64,000 nt of DNA from Microplitis mediator (Eukaryota; Arthropoda; Insecta; Hymenoptera; Braconidae): positions 21,506,459-21,570,458 of the forward strand of contig NC_079969.1 in NCBI RefSeq assembly GCF_029852145.1, given 5' to 3'. Numbering within the stretch: position 1 is the first letter of the stretch; every line of letters starts with the position of its first letter. The translations under genes were made by a program, and so were the position numbers. The notes under the pieces are model-generated. The model saw only the letters and a list, made by a program, of their open reading frames with translations. It had not been told where the DNA came from and did no database searches. Of the stretch, positions 12,640 through 24,766 are shown in pieces.

Positions 12640-13021
12640 TCGATCTAGGAGTCCGGTTGCCTAGGCTGTGGACCGTCACGAGAGCGAATTTTGAAGTCGA
12701 TTCAGTGAGTCTTACTCGCGGATGGATCCGACAAAGGTTTAAATTACAAAAGTAAAGAAAATTGAATTCCGGTTATCGATCTAGGAGTCCGGTTGCCTAG
12801 GCTGTGGACCGTCACGAGAACGAATTTTGGAATCTTGCTCGCGGATAGATCCGACAAGGGTTTCGGTAGTAGAAGTAATGACTTTTGATGTTAAATTTCA
12901 ATATTCAAGTCCGTTTATCGATCTAGGAGTCCGGTTGCCTAGGCTGTGGACCGTCACGAGAACGAATTTTGGAATCTTGCTCGCGGATAGATCCGACAAG
13001 GGTTTTAGTTGCGGCGGTAAT
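12640..13021 (+). repeat. Minisatellite, nearly three units of about 136-142 bp
   Basis: CGATCTAGGAGTCCGG starts at 12641, 12777 and 12919. Each unit continues with TTGCCTAGGCTGTGGACCG, TCACGAGA, an ACGAATTTTG block, CTTGCTCGCGGATAGATCCG and a variable AT-rich spacer. CTAGG...CCTAG can form a small stem. The 66-residue open frame across it (12827-13027) is repeat-derived. Confidence 0.8.
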
Positions 13022-13249
13022 GACTGACTTTGATTATTTTTCATGGGTTTATATAGCAAGGGTTTAATAGAAAAGTGGGGCTGAATGATGTCACATCTCT
13101 AAGACAAAAGTGGGTTAAAAAAAGGGAAAGAAAAATAAAATAGAGAAGTTTTGATTTTTGACAGCTGAGAGTAAAATATGAGGTTCAAGGGGTCACGGAA
13201 TTTGATAGCGACCGGATGCAGATAGAAAAATAACTCCATGGTGGACCGT

Positions 13250-13565
13250 GGGACACCTTAAAACAATGTCTCTTTGACAAATATATGATGACATTTATTA
13301 CCAATATTTTAGATGTCCTCAAAGAAAATAATTTTTAAAAACAAAAATCAAGAGGGAAAAATTTCCATATAGTGAAAAGGGGAAAGAGAGGTTTCGCGGG
13401 GTACCGTGAGACTTGGTCTCCATGTCAAATATATGATGACTTTTACGATCAATATATTATGTACTCTAGAAAAATATAATTATTTTAAAAAACAAAAATA
13501 GAGAGGAAAAATTTTTGGTGATAGAAAAAGGTACCGAAAGGTTCCGCGGGATACCGTGGGACTTG
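13250..13565 (+). repeat. Tandem duplication, two units of about 148 bp
   Basis: CAAATATATGATGAC occurs at 13278 and 13426, each preceded by an ACCGTG(G/A)GAC block and followed by AAAAACAAAAAT(C/A)(A/G)AGAGG and a GGTTCCGCGGG-like block. The two units are clearly diverged. Confidence 0.7.
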
Positions 13566-14633
13566 CTGGTCATAGTCGTAGAAATTTGAGTCGAACTAGA
13601 TCAAGGAAATATCTTGATGAATTTATATGACATTTACGATGACATTTACAATGATCTGAGGGACTCGCGGCGGACATCTGGAAAACATTGAGTCGGTGAT
13701 CTCATTGCAAGGGACCGGCCGTAGCGTTGCAGCTGTGCATAGAGGAAAGAGACATACTACTTTTCTAGTGGTTGTTCCTATTCTCGTCTCTCTTTCTCTC
13801 GTGTTTTGACCGTTCATACGTACATACTTTTCTGTGGGAATTCAGAACAAACCCAAAAAGAGCTAGATGAATATATAGGTGTGAAAGAATATACACATGA
13901 ATATACCCTCACATATACGTACACGCATTTGTATACATATTATTGGGTGTGCTTTGAACTACGCAGTCAAATTCTTATTTTAATAAAAAAATAAAAAAAA
14001 AAATTAGAAGAATTAAAAAAAATTAAAGTACGGTTAAATCGCGATCCATTTGTAACGATCGTTACAAAATGAAAAAATTGAATTATTAAAAATAAATTAC
14101 CTTCGCGTATCCGAATTTGGAAAAATAAAAAATATGTACTTTCAAATTTTGGAATAAAAAAAATAGTGAAAGCCGTAATTCTTATTACTGACCAAAAGAT
14201 TACAACATAAATCAAGAAAAATTTTTTTTAATAAATCAATGAAAATTTATAACCGACATTAATGTCGATAGATTGATTTATTATTACTAATGTGATTTTT
14301 GAAGTATAAATGAAATATATATATGTAATTAATTATAAAGCCATGCATGAAATTATAATCCAACAATTGCTTAACTTGCCATCCAAGAGGTAGAAATAAT
14401 ATTATAATGTTTCTAAAACTACGAAGATAAATGAGAACATTATCTCAAGACTCTCAAATCGTATGGAAATTATGCAGAATTACTTTAAAAGCCATTAAGT
14501 AACAATGCAATTGAATTTAAAAATATTAAAATTTTTTAACATCTAGTACAAATTATAAAATTAACTTCATATTCTTTGTTTGTCTCTATATATTTATATA
14601 ATGTATCGAGATTTATGATTTTTGATATTTAAA

Positions 14634-15186
14634 TACACTGTAAAAAATCGGGAGTGAATACGGTTTTTATTATTTCAATTCGAATTTACTCCGGTCCAGA
14701 GTTTTAATACTAAAATAAATTAATATTTAATAGAAACAACTGTTAATTAGAAACATAATTATTTCAATAAATAATTGACTCAAATATTAATAATTAAACT
14801 TAAAATATTGTGTCTTTAATTTCTAAAATGTTGTTATGGAAATATTTGACATTTCGGTGCAATATAAAACGTTATCTCGTGATATGGTTGATGTCGGTCA
14901 TATGACAGTTTGTAAAACAGTGGAATCATATTTGTCAAAATTTTCTCAGCGGCTTATAATTTTTAAAAATCATTTCGCGTGAATATATAGAAAAAGAGCT
15001 TGTAATTATTCCCGTACTCAATATAAATGTCAAAATATCAAAGGCCTAAGCTCACTATGTGTTAGTAATTTTTTTTATAATTAATATTTTCCAAAACTCC
15101 CCTTTGGAATGAAATTAACTCTAAGGGAATTAAATAAATAAGAAGTCATTCACTTAGCGTTCACTCCGCAAATTTTTTACAGTGTA
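14634..15186. mobile_element. TA-type MITE, CACTGTAAAAAATCGGGAG family
   Basis: The left end is TACACTGTAAAAAATCGGGA at 14634 and the right end AAATTTTTTACAGTGTA at 15186. Inside the ends lie GAATTTACTCCGG and an inverse GCGTTCACTCCGC, with a GGGAATTAAATAAATAAGAA block that recurs at 20340 and 58864. It is 553 bp long with no coding frame. Confidence 0.75.
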
Positions 15187-15708
15187 TTTATTATAACACA
15201 CTTGCAAAAACGTTATATTTTAGTCAGTAAATTATCTTTTTTGTACCTAAATTAAAGCTAAACGTAATAATACAAAATAAAATAAAAATTTGAAATAAAT
15301 TTATATTTGACATAATTAATTATTCAAATCACGTATTTTATAAAGTAATTATTAATTGAATTATAGAAATATGGTGGAAATAATTGTCATACATATATTC
15401 TGATTGTCATAATTTCATATTTTGTTGCGTTAATTTTTTTAATAAAAAAACAAAAAAATAACTTAATTATTTTTCTGTTAAGATTTCAATTATATTTCGA
15501 ACAACTTAAATAATTAAATTACAAGCTGTCATTTCGAGGTAACGAACGTATTACGCGAGAAATTAAAACAAAATTTCATAAAAATATTAATGAAACAGGA
15601 AATTATATTCTGTCATGTTATGTTGAGACGCAATAAAATAAAATAAAATTATTGAATGTAACAGACATTACTCTCATATATAATTTGATATTCTTTATAT
15701 AAAAAATA

Positions 15709-15937
15709 TAGGGTAGAGGTACCATTTTCGGCAACTTTAGGGCCAATTTTAGACACCATTAATTTTAATAAAATTATCTGTAAACGGCGTAATAACATAA
15801 TTAATCTTTTAAATGCGTACAGATACTTTTATCACACTGTTAAAAAGAAAATTTTATTTTATACTTTTTCACTAATTAAAATAAAGTATTAAATGACCAA
15901 AAATATACCAGTAGCCATAAATAGTACTTCTACCCTA
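15709..15937. mobile_element. TA-type MITE, GGGTAGAGGTACC family
   Basis: A 229-bp element is flanked by TA, with ends GGGTAGAGGTACCATTTTCG and AATAGTACTTCTACCC. The arms pair imperfectly around an AT-rich centre. It is immediately followed by another TIR element. Confidence 0.7.
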
Positions 15938-16794
15938 TGTTGTAAAAAAAAAAAAACAGTGTAAATCCACGCTATCCTGGTGTTAAGGTTATAAGTGTTA
16001 AATTTCAACACGAAAACGATATTAATATAACATCGGTAGCGGTGTTTAAAAAAAAGTGGTTTGTTTATTTTTCGAGTAGAGTATCAGAGGTCATTTTTTA
16101 TTGCTGCAAAAATTAATGATACGACAGATTCACCATTTTTTGAAGAAGTCCAAAGAAAATTTATCTACAGTTACGTGCTAATGTTAATTTAATGAAATAC
16201 AGAAAACAGATTTCTATGAGTAAATTCTCTTTACAAACTAAATCAGCGCAAAAAATAAAATAAAATTATGTATCTGAAGATCAGACGTTTTTCGCGCAAC
16301 GAAAATGAAAAAAATTTTTGTAATTTAACTGCTTAAGGTGACTTAAGGCGTAGTTCTGGGTAGCTTGCAATCTTCGATTGACATACTAATACCTATGCAA
16401 AATATTTTGGAAATCTAGATCCAGTAGATTTATTACTTCTCATTTTGGTTTTTTTACTTTCGTTCCGCAAAAACGTTCCGATTTTCAGGTACATTTAAAA
16501 TCAATTATTACCTTATGAAAAACATCAGAGTTATCCTAAAAATAATTATACTACTGTTTCTAAATATTTAATTTGATAAGTGATCTAAAATATCAGCAAT
16601 TTGATCAGTTTAATAAAAATTACGTTGCATATTCTATAGGTAATGAAATTATTTTCATCTCAATCGACGATAATTTCGTAATTTTAACGAAATATTATTT
16701 TTTTCTGTTTTGTACATCTTAAAACACAAACTCTGATCGGAGTTAAATTATTTAAAATGTACACCGTTTTAACACTGCATGTTTTACAGTGCAT
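15938..16794. mobile_element. Degenerate TA-type MITE related to the element at 45.5 kb
   Basis: The left part, AACAGTGTAAATCCACGCTA and then CCTGGTGTTAAGG and GTGTTAAATTTCAACACG, parallels the left part of 45474-46233 (GGTGTTAAAG, GTAAAATTTCAACACCG). The right end is CGTTTTAACACTGCATG then TTTTACAGTG. Boundaries are approximate. Confidence 0.5.
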
Positions 16795-17464
16795 ATAATT
16801 CAATTTTAAGTATTCCTATGTTAATTTATTTTCTTATAATGATGAGATAATTCAATAAAATTCTTCTTATTATTTATAAATTGTAATGCTATTCGTTTTA
16901 ATACTCTACAATTATAATGAAATTTAATTAACGATAATCGACATTGGAAAAGAAATTGAATAATTAAATCTCTGTCGATTCAATTTTCTTTCATTTATAT
17001 TCATTTTTCATTTGTTAAGTGCACTCCAATTTTGACATAAATTTTTTGTGTTTTACTTTTTATCTTTCCAACACGCTGAATCATTCATCTTGTTCGTTTT
17101 GCATTAGTTACGACTTACGACACAAACAAATGTACATCAACTTTAGAACTATACCATCCAATTCAACTGATTGAATTCAAAACAAAAAAAAAAACATAAA
17201 AAAACTCGATAATGATAAATAAATTTCAGATGATCCATCAATCACTTTGATAAGTACTCTCTAATTTCTGATGACATTTCATTATAGTTTATGCAATAAC
17301 TAATTATCTTGACGTTACATTCGAAAGTCATCCAATATGTGAGAAACTTTTGTATGAAATAGTTAGTAGTTTAATTTCACTGTTTCGAATTAGTTTTATG
17401 AATTATTTCAGACTTTCGGAATATTTTTAAATACCAATGAGATAAAAGCACCAATTATTGATAC

Positions 17465-20100
17465 TACACTGCAAATCCAAGTGTTTTGTTTTAAAACACT
17501 TTAAGCGTTTAAATACTTGTAGTCACTTACTAAACACTTTTTAGTGTTTAAAGTGTAGTAAACACTTTAAACGTTTAATTTTAACACACATAAAGTGTTT
17601 TAGATAATAAGGCACTTAAAGTGTTTAGGCATTAATACACACTTTAAGTGTTTAGTGTCATTAATTAATAATATAAATATTTTTAAAATAAAAATAATAA
17701 TTTTTCCATTGAAGTACAATCAATTGAATTTTTATAATAATATTTCTAATATTAAAAATAATAGTTGCCTTTGAATAAAAGTCGTTATTGATTGTTGTCA
17801 TATCCTGGAATAATATTCTTATCATCAGAAGATTCAGATAATTATTGCATCACACATTCAGCATAAAAGAAGAAATGGAATTTAGTATAAATTAAAAATA
17901 TATTTGTATTTTTGTCCAAAAAAAAAAGCTCTAAAAAATGTTTACACTTGAAAAAAATTAGAAACCATAGAAGTAACTTTAAAATAACTGGTTATTTATT
18001 GAGTTATAAAAATCATTCAGAATCTGAAAATATACAGTATAATACAAATAATTAATTTCAATAATATAATAAAAGAACTAGAAAAAGATCGTCAACACAT
18101 TTAATAAAAATTAGTTAAAATTTGAAAAATTAAATAAATAAATATTCATTTTCTTCCATTAAGTGTAACATAAATTTTATAATATTGTTCGAATGTTACT
18201 TTTAAATTATGTCCATATTACTGCCATAGCATCTTCCAATTGTGACAGTCCTTACAAATTTCCGCATTTGTTTTATCCATCTTAAGAACTGGAATAGAGA
18301 TTGAATAGTACCATTAATAGTCATAAAATCTACAATAACAGAATCTTAGGTTGATGAGCAAATTTTATTGTAGAGAAATTAATATTAAAAATTAATAATT
18401 TAATTAAATATTTAATTTTCATTATTATTTAATATTTAATTATTTATAAAAAATATTAAATTTGGAGAATAGTCAATATATATTATATATGTACTTTATA
18501 CAAAATATTATTAGATTATTAATTTTAAATATTTATTATTTTAATTTAATATTCGATTGTAATTTTTATCACAAATTTTGTGTTAAATTCATTGATTTAT
18601 TTTTAAAATATTTATTTATTTTTCCTTAATTGTACAACGTTACGTTTTTTACAGGTTATATCTTACGTATATTTGAATATATTTTTATAATTTTTATATT
18701 TATTTTTCAAATATTAAATAATCAATAATAAATATTTTAAATTAATAATTTAATAATATTTAGTAGAAATTACATTAAATAATACTATAATAATTTATAT
18801 CAATAAATAATACATACGGATAGTTAACCTTAATTATGTTGGAACACTTGAAAAAGTATATAAGCACAATTTTCTTCACTAATATTTACAAATAAGTAGT
18901 AAATAATATTTATCAAAATGTTCAATTTAAATCACTATAGTGATTCAGTATACTGAATATAATTATTAAGCACATATACAATTCGCACTTTTAAAACACG
19001 TGTTGTGTATGTAGCAACTTCAACATTTAGTTTTTGTGTAAACCCTGTGCGCGCGCATCGTAAAGATGCGGATCATACATTAACATATATGATAGTACAT
19101 TTAGTAATGTATGGCCTAAGATTAAAATGAAAATAACTAGAAAACAATGCAGAATTCGAATGAACTTTATTTAAACTAATTTGTAGGAAATAAAATTGTC
19201 TATAAAAAAGATCCCATAACATTTTTTGATAAGTCTGATAGTTTTGCTGGAAAAGTAAAAAGATCTGAAAATTTATTATAGATTTGACTTCCAGCTCCGA
19301 TAATTTTCGAATGGATGGATTTATCAAAAAATGATAAGAGACCTTTTTTGTAGAGCGTTAAATTTTCTACAATAATATGCTATGGACTTATTCATATGAC
19401 GTGCGAATGCCGAGCTAGAAAAATAAAAAAAAATAAAATTTTTTTCCCATGTTAACTTTGAAGATATAAAAAATGTATTAGTTCAAGAATATCTCTATCG
19501 TCGTTTAAAATTAAAAATTTAACATTTATTTTAATAATAAATTAAGATCGTTTAGAATTCATTGGATGATATGAACCGAGTTCAATCATTTGTAAAATTT
19601 TATTTTTAATACAAAAAAATACGTTTTGATACATCTATATCGTAATGCATAAATATATTTGAAAATTATTACACTTTTATATTTTGAAATTGTTATTTGT
19701 ATCATTTGTCGATTGACAAAATTGATAGAATTTTTTTAAACTGTTTAAGAAATTTAAACGTTTTATAATATACATGTTTTTTAGATTAAACGTTTTTTCT
19801 GAAAAAGTGTTTAATTCCGGTATATCTGTTTTAATTTAAAACACTCGATGTTTTTTTAAACGTTTAATGTAACAGTAAGCGCTTTATAATAAAACACATA
19901 GAAGTGTTTTTTTCTTTAAACGGATAAAACGTTTTCGGATTAAACACCTAAGTGTGTTACGCGAACCTTTAAAACACTTGTAATGACTTATGCGATTGTT
20001 TAAACGTTTATACCGTTTTACTTCTAAGCGCTTAAGTTGCAGAAAACACTAACGTGTTTTATTTTAACACACTAAGTTAAACACTTGGATTTGCAGTGTA
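17465..20100. mobile_element. Large TIR element with arrays of AAACACTT and AAACGTTT motifs
   Basis: The 2.6-kb element is TA-flanked with TIRs TACACTGCAAATCCAAGTGT and its exact inverse at 20081-20100. Both ends (17465-17660 and about 19735-20100) are dense in AAACACTT, AAGTGTTT and AAACGTTT, so the arms are made of short palindromes. The interior 17660-19735 is AT-rich without a transposase frame and may hold unrecognised insertions. The minus-strand frame at 19073-19327 looks like chance. Confidence 0.75.
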
Positions 20101-20490
20101 CTCGGTAAGAAATAGGGCGCGAATATGGATTTTATTTAAATGCGGATCCACTCTGTGAACTGTCACTTAAAGTTTCGGAATGTAAAAAAAACGTCACATG
20201 GGTAGAAAATAGTGAGTTTTTTTTTTAACGGAGTGATTTCGGTGTAATGTGAATTTTATTTTAATCTACATCCACTCTGATTCGAAGTTCTATTGTTAAA
20301 ATGAAGTTTCCTTCAGAGAAAATTTCGCTGCGAGGGAATTAAATAAATAAAACAATCATCCGCTTCGCATTAACCCCAGATTTAATCCACATTTACTCCA
20401 CCAATTGTTTAGTGAGTTAAAATCCCGAAGTCACTCTGGCATAGCAAGTTTTCTGGAGTTTAGTGTAAAAAATCACTGCGCATATCGAAT
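20101..20490. repeat. Fragment of the CACTGTAAAAAATCGGGAG MITE family
   Basis: Directly abutting the previous element are GGCGCGAATATGGATTTTAT, GGAGTGATTTCGG, a GCGAGGGAATTAAATAAATA block and CATTTACTCCACC. These are the building blocks of the elements at 14634-15186 and 57433-58934, in a rearranged and partly duplicated order. Confidence 0.5.
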
Positions 20491-20819
20491 AAACACATAA
20501 TTATTATCAGTTGGAAATGTAAAACTGCATAAATATATTTACTGTATCAAGCAGGAAATCCTTTTTTTTCTGTGTAAGTATAGATTTTTAAAGTTTTTCG
20601 ATAAAAAATTCAATTGCAAAAAAATGTATCTTTCGTAATATTCAAAAAATTTTATTTTAATCAATAGGATTAAACTGCGTCGTAAAAGGTAAAGAAAAAT
20701 TTTACTTCTTCTCTGAGTGAAATTCCGAAAGAACTAAATAGATGTCAAAATTATCCACTTTGAAAATTTTTTCAATCAAATATTCACTGCAAAATAGTGA
20801 TTTTCATTAGTTGGTTTTT

Positions 20820-21096
20820 GGAGACTAATTATTTTTGTTTGAAATGCTATGGTGTCATAGTAAAACCGGACCATGTTGGTCATCTGACGGAAATAGAAAT
20901 AAATACATGCAAAAATTACTATGACCATAATAAAATTTACAATGGTTATAATAATTTATGGTATAATCGTTGTCAATTTTGTTCTGGCCATAATAATTTT
21001 TACAATATATTTATTTTAATTTCCGTTGGGTAGCCAACATTGTCTGGCTTTACTACGACACCATAGTATTTCAAACGAGAATAATTTTTCTGTGTA
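20820..21096. mobile_element. Foldback MITE with arms of about 70 bp
   Basis: The left arm holds GTTTGAAATGCTATGGTGTC, ATAGTAAAACCGGAC and TGACGGAAAT. The right arm holds the inverse: ATTTCCGTTGGG, GTCTGGCTTTACTACGACAC and CATAGTATTTCAAAC. It ends TTTTTCTGTGTA at 21096. The interior repeats CCATAATAA(A/T)(A/T)TTTACAA. The 78-residue open frame across it is repeat-derived. Confidence 0.65.
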
Positions 21097-21710
21097 CACA
21101 GGTTTTAGCATTTAGTTACATTAACAATGAAATAAAAACATTTTATAAATAAATTTATTGAACGGTAAAATATTATAAAATTTTTAAATTCGTTTAATTT
21201 ACTACAGTGATGATCTACACGCTATTACAGTTGGATACGATGTTCCAAATTAATCTATTTTTAACGTTATGTTAGCGTGTCTACTTATACCTCTGACTTA
21301 TGATATGATTTATAACTCAAATTTAACATATCCAGAATATTTAACTCAAGATAATTGATGATGAAGGTTTAATATGTAGCACCTATTAAAATTTTGCGGA
21401 AAATCATATTTTATGTAATTCAAGCTATTTTATCTGGTATACTGTACAAAATTTTCAGGTTTGAGTTAAAAAAAACCTGAATTTGTCTGTTTTGACTTGA
21501 ATGAATCCCTAGTAAGTCAAGTTAGCCAAAAGCAAGTCATAATGATACGTGTTTTTCATTCATTTTTTATTTATTTTTGAATAAGTTGACTTACTTAGTA
21601 TCCATTTAAGTCAGAAAGTCAATTTTGACTTGATTTCGATTTAATTGGCTCGACTTTAAGTGAAACCAGTAAATTTAAGTTATTATTTTGAGTCGGAAAA
21701 TAAACGCGCA

Positions 21711-22195
21711 TTAAATCCAGAGTGAATGCAGAGCAGATGATTGTTTATTTATTTCATTTCCTATGAGTGAAATTCACTCCTAAAGAAAGTTCATTTTAAC
21801 ATTAAAATTCTGAATCGGAATGAATGCGGATTGAAATAAAATTCAGACCACTCCAAAAAGACTCTCTATTTACTACGCATGCACACTCTAAAACCAAATG
21901 TGTAGTCAAAATTAACACACTTCCCAAATAACATTGAAACGCCATAAGCAATCTATAGATATTTAATACACCGTGAAACGTGTTTTAAATGACTACAAAA
22001 AACTATAGTTTTGCTTATGGCCTTAAACATCGAACACATTTAATATGTGTTAAAATAATACACTTGTAACACACTTGGTTTTAGAGTGTGCGGAGTTATT
22101 TTTCTTAACTCCAGAATTCCGAACGATGAAGTAAATGAGGATTGATATACGATCTATATTCATTCTGAATTAACTTCAAATTTTTTACAGTGTAG
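21711..22195 (-). repeat. MITE fragment (CACTGTAAAAAATCGGGAG family) split by a small MITE
   Basis: Right-end sequence TTTTTTACAGTG lies at 22195. GGAATGAATGCGGATTG and TTTATTTATTTCATTTCCTA lie to the left and correspond to inner blocks of the 14.6-kb element, reversed. The element is interrupted by 21881-22091. The left end was not resolved. Confidence 0.5.
21881..22091. mobile_element. 211-bp MITE, GCACACTCTAAAACCAAATG
   Basis: The TIRs GCACACTCTAAAACCAAATG and CACTTGGTTTTAGAGTGTGC are inverse with one mismatch. The interior contains several GTGTTA/TAACAC words. It sits within an older MITE fragment. Confidence 0.7.
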
Positions 22196-23819
22196 TCAAG
22201 TTAATAATCCAGATAAGTTTACATCAAATTTTTATTCATATATAAAAATTATGCCTTTGAAAATAATAACGATTTTTTTTTTTATTTAATACAGTGAGTA
22301 TTTTATTTGTTATTTGTTATTTTGAGATTTATTATTTTTAATTATATGCTTCATTTATAAAAATTTTTCAGCGAACGAATAATTACACTAGCTGCTAATG
22401 CAATTTTAATCAGTCCACCTGTATAACCGTACTGTTTTTCATCTAGATTTATGTTGAACTTTCATTTTTTGTTGTTACATTACCGGCGTTATTTTAAATC
22501 AAATTAGCTTGTTGAAGAAAAGTTTAATAAAAAAAATTATTTAATTTTAAAAAATGGAGTGTTATTGATTTTTTTTTTTTTTTGTTAACAAACACGATAC
22601 GAGTGATTTTTTTTTATGAATTTTAAAATTGAAAAGAAAAAAAAATGTAAATTAATAAAATGTAATATTTAATTCACGAATTATTGAATTTCAAATAATA
22701 ATTATTTGATTAATTATTTTAACCTCTCCAACAATGAAATTACGAAAAATAAAGATTAACTTGTGAGCAAAAAACAACAAAAGTTAAAAAGTATAACAAA
22801 CGTTGTCAATAATACTCCAATAAACTTTTATATTTAGAAACAATAAAAATCTTATCGGTACTGCGGCCATTCATTTAGTATGACAGGTTTAATAAGAAAA
22901 AAAAAAAATCGAAACAACAAAACATAACAAATACTGAAAAATCTTATAAATTGTTCTATTATATAATTTATAAAAGAAGACAAGGCAAAATTACTCTTAT
23001 AAAAAGTTATTGACATTTTTAACGATTTCAACATTCATTTGTACAACTTTGAAAATGAAAAATTCATTTAATTTGAACTGAAACAGACCTTTTACATAAT
23101 TAATTAAAATATTATGGATATTTTTTTTTTTTTATGAAACAAATAAAGTGTTAATGTAAATATCTACACGCTAATGAAATTAATATTCACTTCTGGTTAA
23201 ATAAATTCAATTTTGGTATTTAAGGTAATCAAGGGAGGCGCCCTTGTAAGGCGCCTTTTAAGATAATTAATTGGGTGGCGTTAATCAAAAAAAGTTTTAT
23301 CTGACAAAAACCAAGTGTCAAAAATTTATGGCCTCTAGTGATTTAAATGATTGTGTGAAGGAATTTCAAATACCAATGGTCTGAAAGTTGCATTTAATAT
23401 TTAGTGTTGAAATAAAAAAATTCAAAAAATTTGTTTATGTAAAAATATAACAATTACAAAACATCTAGATTTTTATGTGCGCACAACATTTAATTAAGCA
23501 CTGCAGTAGGTTTATATTTCACACCAATTTGACAGTTTCAAGTCTTCGGGGGCAATTTATGCACCAGAAGTTTTTTATTTCGTTCATTTTAGCGTAAAAA
23601 GCTTCAGTTACGACATTACTACACGAAACCATCTTATATGCCCATATAAAAAAATATGTATCCGGGAATATGTTCCAAAAATAGCACATATACGACAATA
23701 CTAAAGATATAGGTCGCATATATACTATTTTGCCAAGATGTATTTTGTCGTACGGGTGAAAAAAAGCTCTATTTTTTTACGGAAAAAAGAAAACAACAAA
23801 AATTAAATTTTCGTCAACT
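22196..23819. other. AT-rich interval, no gene recognised
   Basis: The DNA is low complexity throughout. The one notable spot is GGAGGCGCCCTTGTAAGGCGCC near 23235-23257, a short GC-rich stem-loop in AT-rich DNA. The minus-strand frames at 22852 and 23519 are not convincing. Confidence 0.3.
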
Positions 23820-24172
23820 AACGCGGCGCTTTTAATAGAAAACTAGAAAAGATTTTTGAAAAAAATTTATTTTAGGAATCTCCGAACGCACCCTACCGAT
23901 CAAGCTCAATTATTCGCAGCTTGTAGGAATTAATAAGCCGCGTCGAATGCCACCTTGAAGATCAAAATTGGTTTATCCGTTCAAAAGTTACAGAATATTT
24001 ACATACGTACACACGTACATACAATCGGACATTATCTTGAAAATTGTCAGAATAGATCCCTAAAACATCAAAACGTCAAGATCTGTTAGAAATTCGGTTT
24101 TCGAAAATCAGACCGAAACCAATAACTTCCCTTTTTTTTGAAAATTTTCAATTTTCTTAGCGGGAAGAAGAA
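23820..24172 (+). repeat. Dispersed repeat R2, copy 1
   Basis: It shares with 42408-42655 the ordered blocks ACATACGTACACACGTACAT, TCAGAATAGATCCCTAAAAC, AACGTCAAGATCTG, GGTTTTCGAAAATCAGACCG, AAACCAATAACTTCCC and GAAAATTTTCAATTTTCTTA, ending AGCGGGAAG. The order and terminal block suggest the 3' end of an interspersed repeat of unknown class. Confidence 0.65.
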
Positions 24173-24239
24173 AAAAATAAAATTAATAATTGAAAATTGA
24201 ATAAAAATGCACAATTACAAAAAAACTAATTGTATAAAA

Positions 24240-24300
24240 TAAAAGTAATGATTAAAAATAAAATGAGCGATTGAGATGTGCACTTTTGGATTTTCCAACT
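24240..24300 (+). repeat. Right-end remnant of repeat R1
   Basis: AATGAGCGATTGAGATGTGC and then ACTTTTGGATTTTCCAAC match the right end of R1 copy 1 (11388-11424). The rest of R1 is not visible to the left. Confidence 0.55.
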
Positions 24301-24309
24301 TTTTTTTCC

Positions 24310-24766
24310 TATTAGCAGCATTGAAAGTACAGTTCCAGTATCTGTTTAGCTTCGGAATAAGTCAATTTTAGACCGATGCTATTTAGCAGATTGAAAATTA
24401 TCGGTTCTTTCCCCGAGGCAGAGAAAACGTCGAGTCCCTGCCTGTTGCATTAGCTTCTCATTTCATTTATGACTTGTCAGAATAGTATTTGCTTATTGTG
24501 AACCTCTGAATAATCATATGTCATTCTAACTAACCAAGTTGTCAGTTAAATTTATACATATTCGCTTTTGGGCTTTAATTGTCTCATTTGAACTGGCCCC
24601 AGATATTTAGACTATGTTTCAATGCAATGCAGGTAAATTATGAGAAATCTATTATGTGACGAGTGATAAAACACGATTTCAGACATTGTGCAATAACAGC
24701 CTTCACTTATTACTCAGGATGTCAACTTCACCCTTATCCTCAAACGTCTTGTTTCATCCCTTTTCA
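24310..24766 (+). repeat. Old multi-hairpin module related to the one at 45.6-46.1 kb
   Basis: The right part (GCAGGTAAATTATGAGAAAT, TGTGACGAGTGATAAAACAC, GATTTCAGAC, AACAGCC, CTCAGGATGTCAACTTCACC, GTCTTGTTTCATCCC) aligns with 45997-46136 in the same orientation. The final 115 bp (24652-24766) fold as a hairpin. It ends exactly where the next TA-type MITE begins. Confidence 0.55.

Larger units (their letters stand above)
11655..13800. repeat. GC-richer composite repeat region, possibly LTR-derived
   Basis: This 2-kb block is clearly GC-richer than its surroundings. It starts at TGTCACGATCGGAGTGAG and contains at least six versions of a CC(A/T)AGGAGTCCGGTTGCCTAGG ... CCGTCACG module (near 11752, 11866, 12530, 12641, 12777 and 12919), then two 148-bp units with GACCGTGGGAC. 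A TG start and repeated control-region-like modules recall the LTR or leader of a Ty3/gypsy element. No matching right end, target duplication or gag/pol frame was seen, so this is a suggestion only. Confidence 0.4.

Noticed and set aside
20797..21033. A 78-residue plus-strand frame.
   Set aside because: It lies across a foldback MITE with 70-bp arms.
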